A DNA stretch of 8,006 nt from Calditrichia bacterium (GCA_026991005.1 JALXCH010000105.1:1-8006); one strand, 5' to 3'; counted from the stretch's first letter, positions 1 to 5,800 are shown. Notes: generated from the sequence alone by a model not told the origin. Made by a program: numbers and translations.

Positions 1-2
1 TG

Positions 3-1040
3 GCGAAACGGGGACACAATTTACCGGTTCCGGACGAACGGAAAGTGGATTTCCTGAAATTTCTGGTTTACCAGATTATTCACCAGGGAAAATATGCTCG
101 CAGCGCAACACAGGACGGTCTGGAAGCATTAAGAGCCTCTCTGCAAGGCGACATCCAGCAATGGACGGCGCAGGATTTCGGTTTAAAGAAAGGGGAATTC
201 AACACTTTCTTCCGAAAATTGCTGAAAGCCAGGCATCCGCTGTTTATCTGTAATCGCAGTGCCGGAGATCCCGAAACCGTGCACTGGTTGAACAGCCTGG
301 CTTTTGTCCTGGGGAAAAACGAGATTTTGCTCTCCTTGCCCACAGAGGCCAACTACCAGGGGATGCTGGATATGGGTGTGCATCCGGAATTTCTCCCCGG
401 CTACCAGCGGGTGGACAATCCCCAGGTGAGGGAACGGTTCGCCCGGGAATGGGGTGCTGCGCTTCCCGAAAAACCCGGTCTGGCTACGAAAAAGCTACTT
501 TCCCGCTGGAGCAAGGGAAAAATAGACGGTGCCATCTTCTGGGCGCAGGATCCACTGGGAACGGGTGAAGTTAAATGGAAAAAATCTTCCGGTCAGTTTG
601 TGATAGTTGGCGATATGTTCCTGACCGAAACAGCCAAAGAGGCAGATGTGGTCTTCCCGCTGGCACCTTTTGCGGAAATCACCGGTACCATCACCAATGC
701 CGAAGGGCGGGTGCAGCATTTCCGTGCCGCACTTCCTTCGAAAACAAGCCGGGAAAACTGGCAAATCCTGGTGGATTTAAGCGCGGCTCTGGGACATCTG
801 TTCAAGTTGCAACGCAGCGAAGAGGTGACCGCTGAAATCGAGCACTTAATTCCCGAGTACCGGCACGAGATTGCTCTCTTCCGCAATGGCTACCGCCCGA
901 AACCGGAACTGATCTCGGGCATCCGGAAACAGCACATTCCTTACGGCGGAAACCATTTACTGAAGTGGTTCGATACTTTTTCCGCTTCACGCCAGGTTAA
1001 ATATCGAACCAGCGATTTGCAATTTATTTTAAAAATGTAA
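3..1040 (+). CDS. Molybdopterin oxidoreductase C-terminal part, NuoG-like (5' end outside window)
   Basis: The reading frame is open from the first bases of the window, so this is the 3' part of a larger gene; only about 345 codons are present and the GTG at 45 is an internal Val codon. The family signature is the stretch at 618-714, reading FLTETAKEADVVFPL, then EITGTITNAEGRVQ. This block is typical of the molybdopterin-domain large subunit of complex I (NuoG) and of NAD-linked formate dehydrogenases. An earlier block, ANYQGMLDMGVHPEFLPGY (348-404), is also characteristic. The N-terminal Fe-S domains that would separate NuoG from formate dehydrogenase or a hydrogenase-linked subunit lie outside the window. 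No typical C-terminal molybdopterin-dinucleotide domain follows, which suits NuoG better than FdhA. The likely role is electron transfer in a cytoplasmic or peripheral arm. Family assignment is firm; the exact subunit is inference. Confidence 0.8.
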   Translation, partial: AKRGHNLPVPDERKVDFLKFLVYQIIHQGKYARSATQDGLEALRASLQGDIQQWTAQDFGLKKGEFNTFFRKLLKARHPLFICNRSAGDPETVHWLNSLAFVLGKNEILLSLPTEANYQGMLDMGVHPEFLPGYQRVDNPQVRERFAREWGAALPEKPGLATKKLLSRWSKGKIDGAIFWAQDPLGTGEVKWKKSSGQFVIVGDMFLTETAKEADVVFPLAPFAEITGTITNAEGRVQHFRAALPSKTSRENWQILVDLSAALGHLFKLQRSEEVTAEIEHLIPEYRHEIALFRNGYRPKPELISGIRKQHIPYGGNHLLKWFDTFSASRQVKYRTSDLQFILKM

Positions 1041-1088
1041 ACCCCGGAAGTGATGTTTTGGGGTTCTAAAACACCGATTGGAGGACGC

Positions 1089-1499
1089 ATGGGTCATCAA
1101 ATAAATATTCCGGTCAAATGCTCCCACTGTGGGAAATCTCTAATGACCGAAAAGGTCACTCTGGATGGCTTACCGGCCATAGAGTTGGAAGCCAGCATGA
1201 GCGGGAAACTGGGAAAAGTGTATTTAAGCCAGATTTACGGTAGTTACGAGAAAAAATTTGAAGGTGTGGAAGATGTGGTGGGTGCCATTGCCGCTTTTTC
1301 CTGCCCCCACTGTCATCAACCGTTTCCGGTGGTGCAGATTTGTGAGTGCAAAGCGCCTATGGTGGGGCTGCAACTGGAATTTGGCGGCATGATTAAAATT
1401 TGCTCCCGCAACGGATGTAAACGCCATGCGCTGGAATTTGAAGATGTTAACGATGCCTTCACCCTCTTTTTACGCAAGGACGAAACGGGATTGGGGTAA
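1089..1499 (+). CDS. Small Cys-rich zinc-ribbon protein, function unknown
   Basis: A 136-aa protein that I do not recognise. The start is set at ATG 1089 because GGAGG lies at 1080-1084 with four bases between; the frame is open further upstream to GTG 1050, but no ribosome site supports that start. Four Cys pairs are visible: C11/C14 (CSHC), C72/C75 (CPHC), C85/C87 (CEC) and C105/C110 (CSRNGC). They suggest one or two zinc-ribbon or rubredoxin-like knuckles. There is no signal peptide or membrane segment, so it should be cytoplasmic. It starts 48 bp after the NuoG-like gene on the same strand and may be cotranscribed with it. A link to metal handling or to maturation of that enzyme is only a guess. 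The coding call rests on the ribosome site, the regular Cys spacing and the clean frame. Confidence 0.75.
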   Translation: MGHQINIPVKCSHCGKSLMTEKVTLDGLPAIELEASMSGKLGKVYLSQIYGSYEKKFEGVEDVVGAIAAFSCPHCHQPFPVVQICECKAPMVGLQLEFGGMIKICSRNGCKRHALEFEDVNDAFTLFLRKDETGLG

Positions 1500-1507
1500 T
1501 CCGTTTT
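1485..1507 (+). terminator. Weak intrinsic terminator after the zinc-ribbon gene
   Basis: The arms ACGGGATT and AATCCGT pair with one bulged G around a GGGGT loop and are followed by TTTT (1504-1507). The hairpin overlaps the TAA stop codon at 1497-1499. The stem is short and the U-run is only four, so termination may be partial. Confidence 0.35.
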
Positions 1508-1550
1508 GCATTTCGATTGCTAATTTTGCAAATCTGGCGTAAAAATACGG

Positions 1551-1579
1551 TTGATTCAGAGGCGAAATTCCTTTAAATT
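1551..1579 (+). promoter_or_regulatory. Probable sigma-70-type promoter of tRNA-Thr
   Basis: TTGATT (1551-1556) and TAAATT (1574-1579) are separated by 17 bp. A GC-rich stretch, AGCGCGC (1581-1587), lies in the discriminator region, as is common for stable-RNA promoters under stringent control. The tRNA begins about 20 bp past the -10. The same TAAATT hexamer with a 17-bp spacer occurs ahead of tRNA-Ala in this window. Confidence 0.5.
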
Positions 1580-1598
1580 TAGCGCGCAAAACAAGGAT

Positions 1599-1671
1599 GC
1601 CACCGTAGCTCAGCTGGTAGAGCAAGTGATTCGTAATCACTAGGTCTGCGGTTCGAATCCGCACGGTGGCT
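1599..1671 (+). tRNA. tRNA-Thr (anticodon CGT)
   Basis: A complete 73-nt cloverleaf. The acceptor stem is GCCACCG/CGGTGGC. The D arm is GCTC-AGCTGGTA-GAGC. The anticodon stem is AGTGA/TCACT with loop TTCGTAA and anticodon CGT at 1632-1634. The T arm is TGCGG-TTCGAAT-CCGCA and the discriminator is T. CCA is not encoded, so it must be added after transcription. It reads ACG codons. Confidence 0.97.
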
Positions 1672-1843
1672 CTCCTTTTTTTCATTCCTATCGCTCTTTA
1701 TTTTCCCTGATTTCCTTTTCCAGCTTTGGACAAACTTTCTCCTATTTTTTTCACGGAAACATTGGAGTACTTCCCCAAAAAGAAGAGAAATCACACAAAA
1801 TAAAGATTGGTTAAAAAAGGAATTTTTGACTACGGTCATTTTT

Positions 1844-1886
1844 TTGTTCTTCGCAAATAATTAGAGTAAAATTGATGTGCTGTAAT
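1844..1886 (+). promoter_or_regulatory. Candidate promoters for the lipoprotein gene
   Basis: Two overlapping candidates are visible. TTGTTC (1844-1849) and TAAAAT (1867-1872) are 17 bp apart. A few bases downstream, TGCTGTAAT (1878-1886) fits an extended -10 (TG-N-TGTAAT) but has no good -35. Either would give a leader of about 140-155 nt before the ATG at 2035. Neither start point is proven. Confidence 0.4.
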
Positions 1887-1897
1887 AGGAAAAGAAT

Positions 1898-1936
1898 GAT
1901 TTTTTATTTGAAACAAAAAATCAAACCGCTGTTTGA
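1898..1936 (+). promoter_or_regulatory. Two adjacent hairpins in the lipoprotein gene leader
   Basis: GATTTTTT (1898-1905) pairs perfectly with AAAAAATC (1915-1922) around a 9-nt loop. Directly after it, TCAAAC (1921-1926) pairs with GTTTGA (1931-1936) around CGCT. The two stems share two bases, so they may compete or stack. They lie just downstream of the predicted start point, where they could stabilise the 5' end of the mRNA. No known riboswitch is recognised. Confidence 0.35.
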
Positions 1937-2034
1937 AGTGCCCAATATTAAAAAATGAGCTTGAACCAGGAGTAAAACCGTTTTTCTACTGGAAATCCCG
2001 ATTTGTTACCTAACGATTAAATGGAGGAGACGTC

Positions 2035-2868
2035 ATGAAAAAAGTCTGGTTTTTTCTTATCATATTATTATTGCTTGGAGGGTGCGCCCATTTCAGAACA
2101 AGTAAATTTTTCATCCTGGAAGAACCCAATTTTTACCACGGTAAAACAATCGGTTCAGGGGCAAAAATCGGGGTCATGCCATTTTACATTCGCCAATGGC
2201 GAACAGTGTACAGCAGCGATTTGTTAGCTCAAATGGAAGAACTCCGGAGTAGATTGAACCTTTATCTCCGGGAAAAGCAGTTGCTCATGTTACCGCAAAT
2301 TAAAATGGACACTCATTCCTATCCTATCGCTTATTTTGGGGTGGTGGAATCCATTGATTTTCCGGGTGATCAGGAATCCCCTCAAATCGCTTCTTACGAC
2401 GAAGTGGAGAAACCGCTCATGGCCATTTACCAGGAAACACCGGCGAAAGAGTGGAAGGATTCACTGAAAGCTTACTGTGCCAGGAAGAAGGTGGATTACG
2501 TATTGAGTCCTTTTTTGAGCATCGGGGATTTCAAAGTGTATCAAAAGGATTGGAAGGGTAACAAAGAGATTGTTTTGGGGACGAATTACCGCGTTCCGGT
2601 TCCCTGGTTAACCGCCCTCGATGAGCCCGTGGAAGTATTGTATCTGGGTGCCGCCCTGGTGAACTGTGAAGGAAAGATTATTAAAGTGGGAGCGGAAGGT
2701 TTGTTCGCCAAAAAACCGAAATTTTTGTTATCCGTGATGAGCTTACAGTCCGCCATTACGGCAGAGGATGTCAAAACTTTATTGGAAACCAGACGCGAGG
2801 ATTTATCCGGGCAGCCGCTAATCTGGAAAACAGCGCTGGACAATTTGTTACAGAATATGATGCAATAA
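2035..2868 (+). CDS. Putative envelope lipoprotein, unknown family
   Basis: A 277-aa protein starting at ATG 2035, with GGAGG at 2023-2027 and a 7-bp spacer. The N-terminus is a lipoprotein signal: MKK, a hydrophobic run (residues 4-14), then LGGC with Cys17 as the predicted lipidated residue. Lys and Arg follow shortly after the Cys, with no Asp at +2, so outer-membrane sorting is plausible. The mature part looks like a mixed alpha/beta globular domain. AKIGVMPF (43-50) and VDYVLSPFL (153-161) recall the first strands of CsgG/TolB-N/LpoB-like envelope domains, where an 'xxVlPF' strand is followed by a 'DYvl' strand. That is a resemblance of layout, not a family assignment. It appears to be a single gene: tRNA-Thr lies upstream and no same-strand gene follows. 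Confidence 0.8.
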   Translation: MKKVWFFLIILLLLGGCAHFRTSKFFILEEPNFYHGKTIGSGAKIGVMPFYIRQWRTVYSSDLLAQMEELRSRLNLYLREKQLLMLPQIKMDTHSYPIAYFGVVESIDFPGDQESPQIASYDEVEKPLMAIYQETPAKEWKDSLKAYCARKKVDYVLSPFLSIGDFKVYQKDWKGNKEIVLGTNYRVPVPWLTALDEPVEVLYLGAALVNCEGKIIKVGAEGLFAKKPKFLLSVMSLQSAITAEDVKTLLETRREDLSGQPLIWKTALDNLLQNMMQ

Positions 2869-2917
2869 ATTTCCTGGTTGCCCGGCTTTCCGATTCACAA
2901 ACATCGCCGGGGGAATT

Positions 2918-2988
2918 GGAGAAACCTGCTGAAAAGAGCCTGTAACATTTGGGGAATCTATTCCGGAATTAAATCTCAGCGTTTCTCC
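2918..2988. repeat. Inverted repeat A (13 bp with 2-nt bulge)
   Basis: GGAGAAAC (2918-2925) and GCTGA (2928-2932), separated by CT, pair with TCAGC (2976-2980) and GTTTCTCC (2981-2988). The loop can fold a further small hairpin, GGAA-TCTA-TTCC. All 13 base pairs are perfect apart from the bulge. There is no U-run on either side, so it is not a standard terminator. It could be a structured RNA, an mRNA 3' end stabiliser or a REP-like element. Confidence 0.5.
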
Positions 2989-3003
2989 GGGAGGGAGGCA
3001 CAT

Positions 3004-3072
3004 TTTTCCTGTCTTCCGCTTGGCGAAAAGCACCATATCCCGCGGCCAGGTTAGACGCACCTCACAGGAAAA
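3004..3072. repeat. Inverted repeat B (9 bp perfect, nested stem)
   Basis: TTTTCCTGT (3004-3012) pairs perfectly with ACAGGAAAA (3064-3072). Inside the loop, CTTGGC (3019-3024) can pair with GCCAGG (3045-3050), with one G-U, so the two stems may stack. It lies 15 bp from inverted repeat A. Confidence 0.45.
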
Positions 3073-3129
3073 TTTAGGTGTGGTTCCGTAAGGAGAATTG
3101 ATTGTAAAGATGGAGGTAGGAAAAACTTG

Positions 3130-3202
3130 AGGCGCCGGGCGGATTCGAACCGCCGAATGGAGGTTTTGCAGACCTCTCCCTTAGCCACTTGGGTACGGCG
3201 CC
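3130..3202 (-). tRNA. tRNA-Cys (anticodon GCA)
   Basis: On the minus strand the acceptor stem is GGCGCCG/CGGCGCC, the D stem CCC/GGG, the anticodon stem GAGGT/ACCTC with loop CTGCAAA (anticodon GCA), and the T arm GGCGG-TTCGAAT-CCGCC. The discriminator base is U73 (plus-strand A at 3130), a known identity element for cysteinyl-tRNA synthetase. CCA is not encoded. It lies 161 bp after tRNA-Ala on the same strand. The gap at 3203-3363 has no strong promoter, only a weak TTGAAA-18-TTAATT, so cotranscription with tRNA-Ala is possible. Confidence 0.97.
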
Positions 3203-3363
3203 AATCAGGAAATTTAAAAATGATGTTGACGAATTTTATTTAAAATTAACAGTTGCCGTTCACGCTTTTTCAATTGCTCTTCCGTACAAAACAAAATCGG
3301 TAATATGCAAACAAAATTATTGCGATAACAAATATTTCTATTGATCTCGCTTTTCTACCCTTG

Positions 3364-3436
<73 letters not shown>

Positions 3437-3479
3437 ATTTTACACTTCGCTGCGTTCAATTTCATTTGCAGCGGGCACA

Positions 3480-3508
3480 AATTTAATACACGAAACCACC
3501 TTTGTCAA
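3480..3508 (-). promoter_or_regulatory. Strong promoter of tRNA-Ala
   Basis: On the minus strand a consensus -35 TTGACA (3508-3503) and TAAATT (3485-3480) are 17 bp apart, about 43 bp ahead of the tRNA. The region after the -10 is GC-rich, as in stringently controlled stable-RNA promoters. It matches the tRNA-Thr promoter in hexamer and spacing. Confidence 0.65.
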
Positions 3509-3593
3509 CCTGAAAGTGGATTTTCCAATCCCCTTTCATTACCTCTCCTGAAAAAACGCTCATGCCCTACTTCGGTTCACGGAAGAAAAATAT

Positions 3594-3905
3594 TCAACGC
3601 TGGAGGAACACAAAGAAATCATTAAACAAAATAGAAAATACAGGAACAGCCAGAAGCGTTAGAAAAGTGCTGGTGAACAATTCTCCAATTATGGAAAGTC
3701 CCATGGGTTGATAATTTATACCAATTAGCGAAGCGTTTCCCAACCCCATATGAAAAAGGCTGCCAATGGTGGTAAAGCCGGATATTAAGACGGGACGAAA
3801 GCGAGGTGGTCTGGCATCCCAAATAACTTCCCCATCCATTCTGGTATCTATACTTCCATCAAACCAGGGATACAGAAGAAAACATCCACCCTCTCCTACA
3901 TATCC
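3594..3905 (-). pseudogene. RND efflux pump, C-terminal remnant
   Basis: The frame ending at TGA 3594 encodes only the last ~80-100 residues of an RND inner-membrane transporter (AcrB/HAE1 type, normally about 1,000 residues). The stretch RFRPVLISGFTTIGSLFHMG, then YQPMGLSIIGELFTSTFLTLLAVPV, matches the last two transmembrane helices and the conserved R-x-RP-V/I-L segment before them. The Ala three residues ahead of RFRP is also kept (DARPPRFRP). Farther upstream, FLLYPWFDGSIDTRMDGEVIWDA keeps only weak resemblance to the preceding 'AILLVDF...EAIIEA' segment. No start codon with a ribosome site is present; the ATG at 3839 is internal. The 5' part of the gene is missing, and the frame begins where the adaptor remnant ends. 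The left boundary of homology, near 3900, is approximate. Confidence 0.8.
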
Positions 3906-4138
3906 AGGGTGGCATTGTAAAGCAGGTGGTTGGAAATATCGCCACGTACCACAGGTGTGACTTCCACAGGAATACCTTTTTTCACCGGTGGGCGCTTCCC
4001 TTTACGGAAATCTTTTTTCCCGGTAACTTCGGTTTTATTATCCGCTTTCTCCGGAGAAGATGCCGAATTCTCTTTCGAACCGCATCCCAAACCCAGAAGA
4101 ATAATCAAGAAGAACATTACAATATGTCTGAAATTCAT
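3896..4138 (-). pseudogene. RND periplasmic adaptor (membrane fusion protein), N-terminal remnant
   Basis: An 80-codon frame from ATG 4138, with GGAG six bases upstream. It begins with a lipoprotein-type signal (MNFRHIVMFF, then LGLGC with Cys19), then a long polar linker. Next comes IPVEVTPVVRGDISNHLLYNATLD (residues 56-79), the standard first strand of RND adaptors, which normally have about 350-400 residues. The frame hits TAG at 3896, exactly where the beta-barrel and lipoyl regions should begin, and sequence from the pump's 3' end follows in another frame. An earlier in-frame ATG at 4150 or 4210 is possible but lacks an equally placed ribosome site. A short lipidated peptide may still be made. 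Function as an adaptor is lost. Confidence 0.8.
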
Positions 4139-4213
4139 CGAATTCTCCATCTCTTGTCCAAACGCAATAGGCACTGTTACGCAGTTTTGTTCGTAAAGTT
4201 GCTTGTTCAATTC

Positions 4214-4241
4214 ATTTTAATTCCAATCTAATATTAGACAA
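4214..4241 (-). promoter_or_regulatory. Promoter of the efflux operon remnant with operator-like palindrome
   Basis: On the minus strand TTGTCT (4241-4236) and TAAAAT (4219-4214) are 16 bp apart, giving a leader of about 70 nt before ATG 4138. The perfect 12-bp palindrome TCTAATATTAGA (4227-4238) overlaps the end of the -35 and fills the spacer. A repressor would bind there, as TetR or MarR family regulators of RND pumps often do. No regulator gene is seen in the window. Confidence 0.5.
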
Positions 4242-4250
4242 TTGAAATAG

Positions 4251-4271
4251 AAAAAACTTTCGTCCGAGTTT
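4251..4271 (-). terminator. Weak intrinsic terminator after the membrane metalloprotease gene
   Basis: On the minus strand AAACT (4271-4267) pairs with AGTTT (4258-4254) around an 8-nt loop, and the sequence runs into a stretch of six T (4256-4251). The stem is only five AT-rich pairs and overlaps the stop codon, so it is a weak candidate. Confidence 0.3.
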
Positions 4272-4941
4272 ACTTTAAAATTTCTGCAATCACATTCATT
4301 CCACCGAATAATGAGGTGCGAAAGGACGTACGCAGAAATTCCAGGAAGAGCGTCCATTGTCCGGTGATTCCACAAAGAATGAGTACCAGAAATAGCAGAT
4401 TAAAAAAGAGAATGTAGATATAAGCAAAAATACGCCCGGTAAGGAGTAGATCGGGCTGCTGGGGAGATGCTTCCTGCAATAAATGAAAGAGATGAAAGAA
4501 ATAGGTAAATCCCACCAGAGCTGCCGGGTAAATGCGATATGCCGGTTGTAGAAAAGGCATAATCGACAGAAACAACAGGCTGAAAAAAGGAAAGGAATAC
4601 GGAGCCAGCGCAATTACAAAGTTCCCTCCTTCCACTACAATTTGGCCTCCTCGCTGACTGGTAGCATGCAGCCTGTGCACCGGTTGAAAAAATAAAGCCG
4701 CAAATATGGCGTGATTGATTTCGTGGATTAAAGTGGGCCAAAAACGACCCTTGCGAGAGAAATAAGCCCATTCCGCCAGGAAATATAGCGCTCCACCGGC
4801 AATAAACATCTTTGTGGGAGTTTTTAGCGGAAGCATTGAACGAAAAACATCCGGAAGCTGCATCACCATACCCGGGAGCCACAGGAACATAAGCAGAAAG
4901 AAGAAAAATTTCAGCACTCGTTTCATCAGAGAAATCAACAT
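4270..4941 (-). CDS. Polytopic membrane protein, M50-like metallopeptidase candidate
   Basis: A 223-aa, very hydrophobic protein with about five or six predicted membrane helices (roughly residues 9-28, 44-58, 68-86, 106-128, 135-155 and 168-195). The zinc motif HEINH is at residues 73-77 (TLIHEINHAIFAALFF), inside a hydrophobic segment as in site-2-protease relatives. It is followed by VVEGGNFVIALAPYSFP (102-118), which resembles the 'GG...GN..i.LAPY' part of the M50B-like group. QPDLLLTG (162-169) offers Asp164 as a possible third zinc ligand. The likely role is intramembrane proteolysis or a related membrane zinc enzyme; the substrate is unknown. The start is uncertain: ATG 4941 lacks a ribosome site, and so does ATG 4926, although MKRVLKFFFF from 4926 is the more typical beginning. 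It stands alone between gaps and no clear promoter is seen. Confidence 0.7.
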   Translation of the reverse strand: MLISLMKRVLKFFFFLLMFLWLPGMVMQLPDVFRSMLPLKTPTKMFIAGGALYFLAEWAYFSRKGRFWPTLIHEINHAIFAALFFQPVHRLHATSQRGGQIVVEGGNFVIALAPYSFPFFSLLFLSIMPFLQPAYRIYPAALVGFTYFFHLFHLLQEASPQQPDLLLTGRIFAYIYILFFNLLFLVLILCGITGQWTLFLEFLRTSFRTSLFGGMNVIAEILK

Positions 4942-5248
4942 TTTTCACTAAAATGCTAAAATACGAAGGGTTTGTGAAGGAAAGGAAACATCATTTTAAT
5001 TTTTGTATTAAATCGTTTTTCCGGTAGTTCCCGGAGCGAATGAAGAATTTGGAAGTGGTTTCTTTTTTCAGTTATCCCGGTTAAATGTTCATCCGGATTG
5101 AATCAAATCAAATGCGTTTAAAACATCGACCGGTATTGTTTTTACACATCTCCTTCTCAATAAACCATCTGCCTGTTTCTGAAATAGTTGCAGCGAATAT
5201 TACCAGCACAATAAAAATTGCATCCGTTTTACTTCCGGTTTGCGCAAA
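4942..5248. other. Gap with no gene
   Basis: In this 307-bp stretch I see no gene, RNA or clear promoter. There is a 10-bp palindrome, TTTGCGCAAA (5239-5248), directly after the phosphatase stop codon, and a 5-bp hairpin TCCGG/CCGGA (5020-5035), neither with a terminator U-run. The phosphatase frame stays open for another 46 codons after its stop, to 5108, without known similarity. Confidence 0.5.
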
Positions 5249-5779
5249 TTAATCCGTTGAGGATTGCCTCACGGCTGCTCGTGCTTCTCTTTCTCTGATT
5301 TCCTTCTGACGGCTCATTTCCAGAACAATATCCCAGATGCGATCAATCTCATCCGAAATTTCCCGGAAGATGCGGCGGTAGAAATTTAAATTCATTCCAA
5401 TCGGGTCGTCGATAGCTTCTTTGGCAGGTGGTTTCTTTCGGCCAAATTCTCGCAAGGTAAAGATTTTGTGTTTTAGATGCGGAAAAATTTCCAGGAGGTC
5501 TTTTTTGTGCACCGGGGTCATGCACAGGATTAAATCGTTGGTTTTAATCATTTCCAGGGTAATCGCAGTGGAACGATGGGTTTCCAGATTTAACCCATTT
5601 TCCATAGCGACTAATTTGGTCATAGAGGACGCAGGTACTCCTTCGGCAGCCCAGGTTCCGGTTGAAGTACTCCAGATGCGGTCTTCAACCCCCGCTTCCA
5701 GCACCTTTCTATTAAAAATTGCCTCCGCTAATGGGCTTCGGCAAACGTTTGCCGTACAAACAAACAGTACCCTGAACAT
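5249..5779 (-). CDS. Low-molecular-weight protein phosphatase, probably tyrosine-specific
   Basis: A 176-aa LMW-PTP/arsenate-reductase-fold protein. The P-loop VCTANVCRSP near the N-terminus gives nucleophile Cys8 and Arg14 (C-x5-R-S). The general acid is in DDPIGM, most likely Asp125. It hydrolyses a phosphocysteine intermediate formed from a protein phosphate. In the arginine phosphatase YwlE the residue four after the catalytic Cys is Thr and sets phosphoarginine selectivity; here it is Val12, like the Ile of tyrosine phosphatases. The usual P-loop Gly (CxGN) is Ala10. A charged tail of about 20 residues (from about 155) exceeds the usual ~150-residue length. ATG 5779 is preceded by GGGGAG only two bases away, an unusually short spacing, but no other start keeps the P-loop strand. 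It follows the tsaC-type gene by 21 bp and probably shares its transcript. Confidence 0.9.
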   Translation of the reverse strand: MFRVLFVCTANVCRSPLAEAIFNRKVLEAGVEDRIWSTSTGTWAAEGVPASSMTKLVAMENGLNLETHRSTAITLEMIKTNDLILCMTPVHKKDLLEIFPHLKHKIFTLREFGRKKPPAKEAIDDPIGMNLNFYRRIFREISDEIDRIWDIVLEMSRQKEIREREARAAVRQSSTD

Positions 5780-5800
5780 AACTCCCCAATTTTTTATGAG

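Larger units (their letters stand above)
1672..2034 (+). other. AT-rich gap with no gene
   Basis: This 363-bp stretch between tRNA-Thr and the lipoprotein gene has no convincing reading frame on either strand. It starts with T7 at 1676-1682, then AT-rich sequence. It then carries the promoter-like elements and leader hairpins listed separately, and ends with the ribosome site of the lipoprotein gene, GGAGG at 2023-2027. Confidence 0.6.
2869..3129. other. Convergent gap with strong inverted repeats
   Basis: This 261-bp gap lies between the lipoprotein gene (+) and tRNA-Cys (-). It has no gene with a start and ribosome site. CCCGGC (2881-2886) and GCCGGG (2906-2911) form a short hairpin, and two longer inverted repeats follow. 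The minus strand carries a stop-free frame through the whole gap that has no credible start near its 5' end. Confidence 0.5.

Noticed and set aside
1050..1088. Upstream start (GTG 1050 or ATG 1053) for the zinc-ribbon gene
   Set aside because: GGAGG at 1080-1084 fits ATG 1089, and nothing comparable precedes 1050.
1579..1839. Minus-strand frame of 86 codons containing RADSNRRPSDYESLALPAEL
   Set aside because: This is the translation of the antisense of tRNA-Thr, a common false protein in databases.
3594..3839. A stand-alone 81-aa membrane protein starting at ATG 3839
   Set aside because: The sequence is the C-terminus of an RND pump, the ATG corresponds to an internal residue, and there is no ribosome site.
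4400..4948. Minus-strand 182-codon frame overlapping the HEINH protein
   Set aside because: It is a shadow in another frame of the membrane protein gene, whose frame has the motif and helix pattern.
5108..5248. Open frame continuing 46 codons after the phosphatase stop, with a hydrophobic stretch
   Set aside because: It has no start or recognisable similarity and is short enough to be chance; the phosphatase already exceeds its family's length.
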